A stretch of DNA of 64,000 nt from Toxorhynchites rutilus septentrionalis (lineage: Eukaryota; Arthropoda; Insecta; Diptera; Culicidae), in the NCBI RefSeq assembly GCF_029784135.1, contig NC_073746.1, positions 93,928,575-93,992,574 on the forward strand, given 5' to 3'. Below, in pieces: positions 11,831 through 21,320 of this stretch; the first letter of the stretch is position 1; the number at the start of each line of letters is the position of its first letter. Position numbers and translations under genes: made by a program. The notes under the pieces are model-generated. The model was given only the letters and a program-made list of their open reading frames with translations, ran no database searches and was not told the DNA's origin.

Positions 11831-12143
11831 TGTTGGAGAACGCTATATGGTATGGGCAAATTGGTGCAAACGGGCACAGATTGTGGTAGCAAACCGCGCT
11901 GTCCATGTGAATTGTCAAATTCTCATTCCACATCTCCCGCTCGCACAAGAAATTATTCACAATGTAGAATCGACACAATAGTTAGTTGTAATACAGAACT
12001 CATACGAAACGGACGCGTTGTTAATCTCTCTCGTCATCGGTCAATAAACGATCTTATGGATATTACATCCGAATAGTCGTTCCGCGTGTTTTCTTTTTCG
12101 TTAATCGGAAAACCGGAAATTGTGGTCACCGCGTTGACGAACA
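11831..12143 (+). repeat. BEL/Pao 5' LTR (313 bp)
   Basis: Starts TGTTGGAGAACG and ends GTTGACGAACA (TG...CA). It contains AATAAACG near 12042-12049, a plausible poly(A) signal. It matches the 3' LTR throughout, except that it carries about 55 bp (around 11906-11960) missing from the 3' copy and one adjacent base differs. Confidence 0.95.
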
Positions 12144-12147
12144 TTTT

Positions 12148-12165
12148 TGGTCCTTCGAGCCGGAT
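12148..12165 (+). promoter_or_regulatory. primer-binding site complementary to tRNA-Tyr 3' end
   Basis: TGGTCCTTCGAGCCGGAT starts four bases after the LTR. Its complement ends CTCGAAGGACCA, which is what I recall for the 3' end of insect tRNA-Tyr including the added CCA. It would prime minus-strand synthesis. Confidence 0.8.
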
Positions 12166-12704
12166 CGTTAACCGGTGGACCTAGTGCGAAAGTTTTCACG
12201 TGGAGCAATAAGTGTTGTTAATCAAAGGAAGTGACCGATCAAAAGAAGTCATTGTTCATAGACAGTGACCTGTGAACAAAGGGATCTCGACAGTAGCTCA
12301 TCGGATCATCTGGAACAGGAGGTCATCGCTGCACAACTGTAGAACACAAGGATCAAATCAACCTTCAGAGGGAAAGTTCGGATGCGCATGAGTTCGCAGC
12401 AGAAATCATTAGAGAAGTATCGATTGCATGAGAGTCGTGTTGGGAGCATTGCATGAGGATCAAATAAAACACGAAATAAAAAGCTGCATGAGAAAAGGTG
12501 TTGGATTTATTGATGAGCTCTGCTTCCCAATTGACGGATTTCTCATAACTTTGTTGGCATTTGTTGGTTGGTCTTTTTCGCTGAACCGAATGTATTTATA
12601 TCACCACTACACTTGAATATATTTCACCTTGGTACACATATTCCATCAAGAGGTCGCAATCGTGAGCCAGTTTCTCAGCAGTGATTTCAATAAGTGAATA
12701 CAGA
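12166..12704 (+). other. BEL/Pao untranslated leader
   Basis: About 540 bp between the primer-binding site and the gag start, with several short upstream ATGs and no long frame. Packaging signals would be expected here but cannot be pointed to. Confidence 0.6.
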
Positions 12705-14135
12705 ATGCCTGAATCCACATTGAGGGATCTTCAAAAGCAGGAAAGGCAGTTGGAAAGTACCCTGCAATCAATAAGGAAATTAGCGACGTCCTACAGCCAT
12801 GAACGAGACAACATTCAAGTCGAGGTTAGGTTGAGTATGCTTGAAGATGCTTTGTGCAAATTTTATGCCGTACGAAGACGTATCGACGTCCTCATGGATA
12901 ACAGTGACGAAGATACTGAAGGGGGTAGTCAAAAATCGACAACCGAAGCTGCACGGATCAGCGAGGGTGCTCAATCGTTGTGGAACTTTGAGGATTCCTA
13001 TTGCGAAGTGAAATCACTTTTAACTCAGATATGCAGACGGAATGAACCGTCATGTATGTCAAGTTCAGTTCCTCCGATTACATCGCGAGTCATGCTCCCG
13101 GACATCAAACTTCCTACCTTTAGCGGAAAATTGATGGAATGGATAACATTTCGAGATACGTTTCGATCTTTAATACACGATAACCCAACTTTATCGGAAA
13201 TTGATAAGTTCATTTACTTACGTACTTCTTTGACAGGAGAAGCCTTTTCAGAGATCAGTTCGGTGCAACTCACTGCAGCAAATTATGAAGTAGCATGGGC
13301 TACACTAGAGAAGCGATATGAAAACAAGAAAATGATACTGAAAGCTCATCTTGATTCTATATTTTCAGTAGATCCCGTACGAAGGGAAAGTTATGAGGCT
13401 CTCAATGATTTGTTGAGTACATTCGAGAAGAATTTACAAATGATAGGTAAAATTGGTATCAACACAAGCGAATGGTCTATTCTCATAGCATACGTTCTGA
13501 GTTCTAAACTTGATGCAAATACACTTAGAGTCTTGGAAACTCATCACAAGTCTTCTGAATATTTGAAATACGAGGACATGAATGATTTTTTACGTAGTCA
13601 TTGCAGAGTGTTACAATCGATTACAACAACGAAGATGAATCACTGTGAGCGAAACTATTCCAAGAACATATTGAGCCATTCAGTTTCTACGGAGTATCAC
13701 GGATGCTGTTTTTGTAACGGTCCACAACATAGCCCGTTCCAGTGTTCGACCTATCGTGAGATGAAATGCAACGAACGGGTAGCTGCGGTCCGGAAACATA
13801 TGTTGTGTTTCAATTGTTTGGTAGCAGGACATAACATGAGCAAGTGTACGCGAGGATGCTGCACAATATGCAAGCGCAAACATCACACTTTATGGCATGA
13901 GCACTTCAGTATATCAAGTTTCAACCATCCTACTAACGACTCACTCACATCGACAAGACCTCAAACCGCGAATCAGAGTCAGTTGCAACCACTACAAAGA
14001 AAGCCTCAAAGTATAGACAGTAACACGCTCACTCAATCCACACCACATTCTTCACCCACACTTGATCAAAGCAGTTCATCAACGCAACAAGCTCAGCTCA
14101 CCACGGATAATACGGCCCGTGCAATCGATCCATAA
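12705..14135 (+). CDS. BEL/Pao Gag polyprotein
   Basis: Open frame of 476 codons from the ATG at 12705. An N-terminal predicted helical or coiled region (residues about 5-65) is followed by the Pao/BEL Gag core, with LPDIKLPTFSGKLMEWITF and later VAWATLEKRYENKKMI. Zinc-knuckle-like cysteine clusters come next: CCFCNGPQHSPFQC, then LCFNCLVAGHNMSKC (CX2CX4HX4C), then CTICKRKHHTLWH. The tail is Ser/Thr/Gln-rich. Gag forms the cytoplasmic particle that packages element RNA. It is intact here, so the copy could still make Gag even though pol is broken. In BEL/Pao elements gag and pol are usually one frame. Here a stop at 14133-14135 ends gag, and the protease lies in the -1 frame. Confidence 0.92.
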   Translation: MPESTLRDLQKQERQLESTLQSIRKLATSYSHERDNIQVEVRLSMLEDALCKFYAVRRRIDVLMDNSDEDTEGGSQKSTTEAARISEGAQSLWNFEDSYCEVKSLLTQICRRNEPSCMSSSVPPITSRVMLPDIKLPTFSGKLMEWITFRDTFRSLIHDNPTLSEIDKFIYLRTSLTGEAFSEISSVQLTAANYEVAWATLEKRYENKKMILKAHLDSIFSVDPVRRESYEALNDLLSTFEKNLQMIGKIGINTSEWSILIAYVLSSKLDANTLRVLETHHKSSEYLKYEDMNDFLRSHCRVLQSITTTKMNHCERNYSKNILSHSVSTEYHGCCFCNGPQHSPFQCSTYREMKCNERVAAVRKHMLCFNCLVAGHNMSKCTRGCCTICKRKHHTLWHEHFSISSFNHPTNDSLTSTRPQTANQSQLQPLQRKPQSIDSNTLTQSTPHSSPTLDQSSSSTQQAQLTTDNTARAIDP

Positions 14136-15430
14136 TTACAGCCGAACATTCACGAGAAGTTTTATTGTCAACAGCAATCATTCAATTACGTAATCAACAT
14201 GGGCAGACTTTCTTCGCGCGTGCACTATTAGATAGCGCTTCTCAGCGGAACTTAATAACAAAGGAGTTTGCTCATAAGCTGCAATGCGAGCAATTCTCAG
14301 ATCCTCTAAAAGTAATAGGAGTTGGATCATCGGAGTTCCTATCAACAGTCTCTGTTATATGCACAGTTAGTCCACGATCCTCGAAATTCAATAGATTCTC
14401 TGAGTTGATGAAATTCCACGTACTGAATGAAGTCACAGCAAATCTTCCATCCAAGCCTATCAGCATTCAGAACTTAAGACTCCCACGTGATATAGAGTTA
14501 GCTGATCCACACTTCCATGTCCCTGGATCAGTTGATCTGATAATAGGGGCAGAACATTACCATGATTTGATAGTAGATGGCAGGATGAAGCTATCCGAGA
14601 ACGGTCCAATCTTACAGGAGACAGTTTTCGGATGGATCATTTCGGGAGTAGTGAATCTAGATCCAGCGAGAACACCACTCGTGATTATGTGCACCGGAAG
14701 AGGTGTACCAGCAAATGAAATTGCAAAGCATCGGACCAAAAATTGGATTCTAGATAGACGTTACGTGGATGATTCGTCATATGATGTTGATTTGGTTGGA
14801 ACAGCAAATAAGTATGTTGTTGACAGACACAATGAACATCTCTACAAACCACTCAAAGTTAGTCTGCTAAAAGAAAATACAGCGGCAGATGACATAGATG
14901 TTGCAAACAAGGAGGAAGGTACCTCAATGATTGGTCCTCAGTCGTTAGTGAATAAAATTTCCTTACGATCGCCTTCATCCGCCTTTATTCGCATCGCAGT
15001 GCTGACACTGCTTCTTGCACACATCGCAAAGAGCAGCGATCAAGGAAACAAACGCCATGTGTTCACTGCACATACCGACGATAATGTTTCTCTTATGAGA
15101 TGTATCAATTTGTCTCAAACGGAAGCAAAACTGTTTGGAGAAAAGTATATGATGGAAACATATAGAATATACCCTGCAAACTCGGTACTATTAAACAACA
15201 TCATACACGTAGGCGGCCAGTTTATTAATGCGGATATTTCTACCGGAAGAAATCACCAATTAATTCTGGATCATCATCATTCCTCGATGAAATTATTCTT
15301 ACGATATTATCACATCACATGCTTCTCCATAGATCGACAGTTTTTAATTTTTTTCATACGAGAACGACATCTGCCACCGTGTGTGACGAGCAATGCTTCA
15401 AATGCAAATATGCATCTTCTCAAGTGTTGA
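14111..15430 (+). pseudogene. BEL/Pao pol: protease, then deletion, then integrase N-terminal fragment
   Basis: The frame is open from 14111, overlapping gag by 25 nt in the -1 phase. The BEL-type aspartic protease appears as STAIIQLRNQHGQ, ARALLDSASQRNLIT (active site LLDSAS) and the flap-side ADPHFHVPGSVDLIIGAEHY, then GWIISG. The reverse transcriptase YVDD-type core and RNase H are absent. After a join in the 14.66-15.0 kb area the sequence resumes with the linker before integrase and its zinc region (IIHVGGQFINADI ... RYYHITC). The frame then drifts: CFKC-type cysteines appear in another phase near 15390. No integrase DDE core remains. Confidence 0.85.
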
Positions 15431-16465
15431 AACCCAGAGAAGCATTCCAGGGAAGAATTGATGTCTCTCGACCTCCGCTTGCCAGATAAGTCTTTGTGTG
15501 TTAATATTAGAGCAAAAAGTAATTCCGTATCTTTTTCTCTAGCGTATATCCCGACTCCAGTCGAATGAGAACTGTTGCCGTGTCATCCAATCTAAGGTCC
15601 GTATCCATCTTTCTCAGAAGTAATCCAAATCACGAACGTCGAAGTTTAAACCTGCAACGCAATGGAATACAGTCTAGTGTTCAATTAGACTCGGCTGGAG
15701 GCGAATGAACTGCAAAGTTTAAAGCCTCTTAAAAACAAAGAAACATGAAACATTAGACTCGGCGCTTGAGGCGCCGTGGAGACGCATGGTCTCCACACAT
15801 TGATAAATCAGTAATGCTTCTTATTTTGAATCGTCAGGTCACTAATTCTATGCCATAGAGCATCTCACGACGGTGAGTCGCATTTCTCAGAAGCACAGCG
15901 TCTGTGTAGTCTTGTGTGCGACCTCGGACAGTTTGGCCAGCTGTGTTGTCATCACAACCAGGATCACCAGAGCATTGCATCATCTACACTCAGAAGAAGG
16001 AATTCTACATGCCATTGTATATCGAACATGGCAATATTATTGAATACCACTTGAATTATCGCTAAGGAATAGAAGCAGCAGTGCCAGAGGCACTCGCGGA
16101 GGCCAGAAGGGCCTCCGCTTCAGGGAAGTATTTTGTTGTTTGTTCATAACAGTTGAAAAAGCCGTCTCTCATATTTTCCAGAACAATCCGAACATCCCAA
16201 GGGATAGAAACATCAACCAGCATTCACGGAATGGTTCTCAATCCTGTACTGTTACTGAATAAGCCATTCAGTACAAAATCACCATAGAACGCGAGAAGCA
16301 AGCACAGTTATCAGTAGCAGCGATAGCAGTAACCCAGTCTGGATAATGTCAAGCAGAATAGCAAATAAGAACATAGAATTTAAAAATTGATGTTTGAATG
16401 TAGCATCAATTCAGGAGATAGAATTAGTAGACACACAATGAATGAATTATTATTGAAATTCTTTC
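15431..16465 (+). other. BEL/Pao post-pol segment with hairpins and a small retroposed insert
   Basis: There is no long frame. It holds a run of perfect short stem-loops (15761-15775, 15776-15796, 15864-15877, 16080-16094, 16096-16118) and a 56-bp insertion at 15696-15751 with a 12-bp target duplication. It is not recognisable as integrase or envelope, so it may be a replacement sequence acquired by this deleted lineage. Confidence 0.7.
15684..15763 (+). mobile_element. 56-bp retroposed 3' hairpin with target duplication
   Basis: ATTAGACTCGGC occurs at 15684-15695 and again at 15752-15763. The 56 bp between start near GGAGGCGAATGAACTG and pair with TTTAAAGCCTC to form a terminal hairpin, followed by an A-rich tail. 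The same hairpin is in an independent 56-bp insert at 47460-47515 and at the 3' end of the insert at 26592-26796. Confidence 0.8.
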
Positions 16466-16478
16466 AAGGCGGCCGGGA
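16466..16478 (+). promoter_or_regulatory. polypurine tract
   Basis: AAGGCGGCCGGGA lies directly before the 3' LTR, the position where plus-strand synthesis starts. G-rich tracts of this kind are usual in BEL/Pao elements. Confidence 0.7.
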
Positions 16479-16736
16479 TGTTGGAGAACGCTATATGGTA
16501 TGGGCAAATTGGTGCAAACGGGCACAGATTGTGGTAGCAAACCGCGCTATCACAATGTAGAATCGACACAATAGTTAGTTGTAATACAGAACTCATACGA
16601 AACGGACGCGTTGTTAATCTCTCTCGTCATCGGTCAATAAACGATCTTATGGATATTACATCCGAATAGTCGTTCCGCGTGTTTTCTTTTTCGTTAATCG
16701 GAAAACCGGAAATTGTGGTCACCGCGTTGACGAACA
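16479..16736 (+). repeat. BEL/Pao 3' LTR (258 bp)
   Basis: Starts TGTTGGAGAACG and ends GTTGACGAACA like the 5' LTR. Apart from a 55-bp deletion just after AACCGCGCT (and one base beside it) I see no differences from the 5' copy. Confidence 0.95.
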
Positions 16737-16741
16737 AAGGT

Positions 16742-17035
16742 CTAACCGAGCCAACACATCTCTCACCGGCACATTGGGCAGCCTTCCTCTGCCCCGAAGA
16801 GAGTTCTCTAAATTCGATCTGGCAACAAGATACATCTCGCACGAACAAACAACGTGTTCGGTGTCGTGGTAACCTTGGCCACAGGCACAGATATTGCCAT
16901 CGGCAAGATTAAAACAAAAGAGTAGCGCGTCTAACGAACAGTGATTGGACATGAGTCGAGAGAAGGTGCGAATAAAGTCCCGACTCAAGTCCAGACTTCT
17001 GAACCATGGTTTGAGGCTAACCTAAGGGGAGTGAT
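16742..17035 (-). pseudogene. I-clade non-LTR retrotransposon, C-terminal ORF2 fragment (proximal piece)
   Basis: The minus-strand reading from about 17030 includes SLKPWFRSLDLSRDFIRTF, then a CACGQGYHDTEHVVCSC zinc-type motif characteristic of the end of I/Jockey-type ORF2 proteins, and continues to LARLDL at 16742. The next codons lie at 11830-11772 beyond the BEL/Pao insertion. The 5' end stops near 17035, so the host element was already a 5'-truncated copy, as is common for target-primed insertions. Confidence 0.8.
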
Positions 17036-18130
17036 AACTTGGAACTAACTTTATTGTCTTATTTCAGAAGCCTAACTTCCCTGCCAAAACTGATTACTTT
17101 GCACCAGACAATGGTGGCACGTTGGCGGTGTCAAATACCCCGGCTGCATTTTTGCCAGTTCCGTTGAATCTCGTTGGCAGAACACGCGTGTCCGATGTCG
17201 CTGACCACGCTGTCCCGCTGTTAGGCCAGGCGCAAATTGAGACGCGTATAGCGCGAGTAACCTGCCGCGATATAGCGCCTGTTTTTGTGACTAATGAAAA
17301 CAGAGATTCTTTGTTTCCACGATATTCCTCGCTGAAAACATCGCATTTTATTTAGCTAGTCGAATAATTCGGGTATCATCACGACTATTTGTATACCGTT
17401 TGCGTCCTTTACCGGATAAATCGATTTTACCGATTTTTCATACTTTTTCCATATGTGCTGTACAATTCCAACTGATATAACGTACTTTGTGCCAATTATC
17501 CGGTTAAAATACAATCTAAAATAGGAGGTTATCTTCATGAATTGTTTCTTGTTGATTGAAAAAAGGAAGGTCAGTCGCATCGCGAAAAATAAATAATTAT
17601 GAACGATTATTTCTTAGTTATTTCCTGATGTAAATTTGGCACTACAAAACATATCATTGCAACGAAGTAAACTTCATAATTCATGAAACCAACTATCGAA
17701 AAATTGTAACGGAAATCTTGTGTTCTGATTGATCGATTAGTACAAACAATCTCTTCTCTCCCAGTTGTCTGTTCAATACGAATATGGGCTTGTGCAATGA
17801 ATTATGGGTATGTGAATGAATTTCTGCTGATGTGCCTCACACATATCACATGTTTCTGAACGCCGAGAGCTTAGTTCAAGTTGTTGTTTTTGTTGTTGCT
17901 GGAAGTTTCAAAGATTAAGTTTTCCAAACATGTCTTTTCATGCCTATATAGTTCAAAACATCATCATCATCATCATCACTGACGATAAAGCAAGCTGCGG
18001 TGGCTCTTGTACTCAATCGAGAGAATTTTGCATACATTTGTGCATATCGTTAGGTGTTCAGCTCTTGAAGAGAAGCGTAAATGGTATCGCAAGCCCCACC
18101 CCTTAGCGATTCATTAGCCAGCCAGGAATA
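17036..18130. other. no gene recognised
   Basis: About 17040-17350 contains a moderately G+C-rich stretch with a 77-codon frame (17122-17355) that I do not recognise. The rest is A+T-rich. A short TTGTTGTTTTTGTTGTTGC run lies near 17880 and a CATCATCATCATCA run near 17965. Confidence 0.4.
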
Positions 18131-18167
18131 TATAAAAGTGGCGGTCTAGCGACTAGGAGCATTCAGT
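18131..18167 (+). promoter_or_regulatory. candidate TATA plus initiator core promoter
   Basis: TATAAAA at 18131-18137 is followed about 30 bp later by TCAGT (18163-18167), the arthropod initiator consensus, in otherwise non-repetitive DNA. The sequence downstream has only a tiny ATG frame (18168) and an AATAAA at about 18343, so a short non-coding transcript or a first exon would fit. No coding target is visible. Confidence 0.35.
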
Positions 18168-20055
18168 ATGTTTCGAACTGTGAAGTAACTGAAGGAATCA
18201 AAAAAGGTGCACAATAACAAAATTACGAATTATATCTGCAGCAACAAGAATTTTACAATTTACTGTCACAACTGATCAGATTTCCTGGCGAGAATGGATC
18301 GTTAGATTTAAGCTGTCTATTTGTTGTATTTCCAAACATATAAATAAAATTGTCTTTTCATGATTTACAGTAGTTTTATAGGCTATTTTTACGGATTCAC
18401 AATATGATGTTTATAAAGTCCACTCTCTATTTGTGTGAAAGCGCCCCTCGTTTGAGCTATCTTTTGATCAATGATCAGATTATTATTTGATACGTATTCA
18501 GACCTTTTCTGGATTATAACACTTACAAATATAGTAAACATCATGCTTGCATAGTATTTGTATCATATTTATTTAACTAAATCGTATAATTAATGCGTCT
18601 CGATGACTTCAATTCTGATCATGGTTTGTCCGATTCACTGATGTTGGTTCGTCCAGATGATTACCATGGCAACTGGCTTGGCGCGCTGCAGTTTGTTTAT
18701 ATGGTCCTTCTTGCGTAGCAGAACTAAAATTTATCTGTGTTGAGCGCTGTACACCTTTAAAATGCAAAGAAAGGGCACTATTCTGAAGAAAGCCTAAATT
18801 TTGAATGAATCAATATGATGACAGTAAACTAAAGCAATGAGAAATGCAACATCTACATGAAAATCGATTTTTTTCATTCAACAATGGTGATTTCTAAAAC
18901 CGGACAAACTATGATCAGAGGTGGACAAACCATGATCACAATTTCTCTTCATCTTTAAAAAACATAAACAAATTGAACAATTTGAGCGCCTTATGGTATT
19001 ATGGTATTAACTCGTCTTGATGTGTGATTTTCATGGAGGTAAATCGGTTAGCATGTACTAGTTGCGTGAAAGCACCAAAAATCGGACTAACCAACAACAT
19101 TTTTTTATTAGGTTTTCGGATATTTTTCGGATCTTGTTCTGAAAACATAGCCACACTATTGAGATAGAAATTTGGAGCAAAACGTTTAGTATGTGGTATG
19201 AAAGAATAAAATAAAAGAACAAGTAATTGGCCGCTAGGGATCTAATGTTTGGTGAAGCTTTGTTTCATTCCCTATTTAACGAGGATAAGAAACTGAGGCG
19301 GCCCCAAGCCCCCGAGGTCACGCAATCTGAATCGGCCGACAACCCGCCGTCGGAAACGGCGGCCTTTCGCAAGCAAACCTGTGTTTCGTCGGTTGCTCGA
19401 TTTGTTTGAAACATAGAGAACGATCCTTTTGCTTTTGCTTAGCGAGCGGCGAATGGCATACGTTTGCCCTGTTAATTTCTGCTTTGAAATATAAGAGTTT
19501 GTAGATACTAGTTAATGTACAGATGTGATCATTTTAATAACACTTAACAGAATTCAATACAAAACGAACTTCTAATAAAATATAGCTGTATAGTACATAT
19601 AAATAAATATATAGCTATAGTACATAGATCAAACTATTGATCGCAGTGGTTGAAGGCTTCTACAGATAATACATTCATGTAATTGTTGCATTCGGGTAAA
19701 TGTTCCATTCGGGTACCTGTTGCCTTCGAGTGATGTTGGGTGAATGTCTTCCAGGTAGTTGTCGTTGGAGTAATTGCCTTCCAGGTAATTGAGATACAAT
19801 TGTTCAGAAGCTCCGCTTATCATCGCGGTCAAACGTATCTTATTATTTTTTTATTATTATTATTTTGAGTTGTCTGAGATTTACCCTTAATAACAAGAGA
19901 TATTCAGCTTGTTCTGAAAAACTCCTTATTCAAATCCGAAACACACCATCATATTTAAAACTATTCAGACACCCTGTAAAACACTGTGATGCATGTTTAG
20001 CGGTTTAGCTAATAAAAGTTGCTTAAATCTCAGAGGGTTATGAAAAATTTAACTA
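18168..20055. other. no gene recognised; small inverted repeat
   Basis: GATCATGGTTTGTCC at 18617-18631 is matched in inverted form at 18902-18916 (one change) and 18923-18937, suggesting an eroded foldback element of about 320 bp. A G+C-rich patch at 19290-19400 contains a perfect 7-bp stem with a 5-nt loop (19344-19362). No coding sequence is recognised. Confidence 0.35.
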
Positions 20056-21320
20056 AAGGGTGTCCCACATAAAATTGCATCACAGAAAAAACGCTGTAGA
20101 AAATTATCTAGTTTCAAACAATCAGACAATAAAATATAACCCATTAGTAAGCTTTTAGCATATTTATTTCACCAAACTTCAGTACCGTATGCTCTCACTT
20201 TACGCTTAACTCCACTCACTCCACTCCACTCAGGTTCTGTACAACATCTGGCTGCAGCGTCTTCTGTACAGAAACCCACTTTTTCTTCATGTCTCCCTCA
20301 GATTTAACCTTCTTGGGATGCATCCATAGTGCATGCTTCATAATGGCCCAGTATTTTTCGATGGGCCTATGTTCCGGTGCGTTGAGGGGGGCATGTCCTT
20401 GGTTTCGAAAATGACCCCGTTGGCTGCGTACCACTTCAGGATATCCTTTGAATAGTGACAAGATGATAGATCCCGCCAGAAGATCGTAGGGCCCTCTTGT
20501 TGCTTCAACAGAGGAAGCAGACGCTTCTGTAGATGCTCCTTGAGGTAGATCTGCCCGTTTACAGTCCCGGTAGTCATTAACGGCGCACTCCGTTTGCCAC
20601 ATGAGTAGATCGCTTGACAAATCATGTATTTCTTGGCAAACGTTGAAAGTTTTTGCTTCCTTACTTCCTCCGGAACATAAAACTTGTGCTGGGCGGTGAA
20701 GAACAGTAGCCCCGGAAGCTGTCGGAAGTCCGCCTTGACGTACGTCTCATCAGCCATGATGAGACAATGGAGCTTTGCCAGCATCTGGTTTAATAGTTTC
20801 CGGGACCGTTACTTTCCCACCGTATTTTGTCATTCTTCACGATTTTCAGCCTTCTGCACTTTGTACGTATGCAGTTCCTCCCGGTTCTTGGGTCTCTGAA
20901 AGAAAGACTTGAGCAGATTCAACCTCTTGACCTCTTGGCAACCACATCCCTGACCGAAGCATTGGGTTTCCGCTTAAACGCTTTCATGATATGCTTAAGA
21001 TCCTGATCACTGAATGAACATTCCATTCTGATCGCATTTCTCCTTTCGTTCGATGCTCAGAGTTTAATCACACGAATCATCGTTGACTGCACGATTCCAA
21101 GTTGTGTTCCGATGTCCCGATGAGGGAGTTGAGGATTTTCCAGGGGCTTGCGCAAAATCAATTCGCGACGTTCCTTCGGGTGACGCCATTTTTTCCACTT
21201 TTCGAAAAACTGACAGCGATAAAAATACAGAGTAAACAATATACTCTAAACAACTTCTACCCAATGGATAATTTTCTATAGCATTTTTTTCCGTGATGCA
21301 ATTTGAAGTGAGACACCCTT
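20056..21320 (-). mobile_element. DD37E Tc1/mariner-type element, copy 1 (oldest)
   Basis: Left end AAGGGTGTCCCACATAAAAT and right end ATTTGAAGTGAGACACCCTT are diverged versions of the terminal repeats seen at 33877-35181 and 59527-60824. A TA duplication is present on the left only. This 1265-bp copy is more diverged in both ends and coding region than the other two. It also has a CCACT/CACTC expansion near 20207-20231. Confidence 0.9.
20180..21189 (-). pseudogene. DD37E transposase pseudogene, copy 1
   Basis: The minus-strand start is near 21189. The N-terminal PHRDIG...GIVQST helix-turn-helix is recognisable but shifted. A long middle run (about 20784-20400) reads MADETYVKADFRQLPGL, where the D of DETY is the first catalytic residue, then IFWRDLSSCHYSKDILKWY with the second. 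A frameshift after DMPP precedes the EHRPIEKYW motif that carries the catalytic Glu. Several frameshifts and stops make it inactive. Confidence 0.88.

Larger units (their letters stand above)
11826..16741 (+). mobile_element. internally deleted BEL/Pao LTR retrotransposon with 5-bp target duplication
   Basis: The element spans 11831-16736 and is flanked by AAGGT at 11826-11830 and 16737-16741. Parts in order: 5' LTR, primer-binding site, leader, gag, aspartic protease, a deletion removing reverse transcriptase and RNase H, part of the integrase zinc region, a non-coding hairpin-rich segment, polypurine tract and 3' LTR. A complete BEL/Pao element has all of these and is longer, so this copy depends on enzymes from elsewhere. 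The near-identical LTRs mean a recent insertion. It lies in an older I-clade element. Confidence 0.95.
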
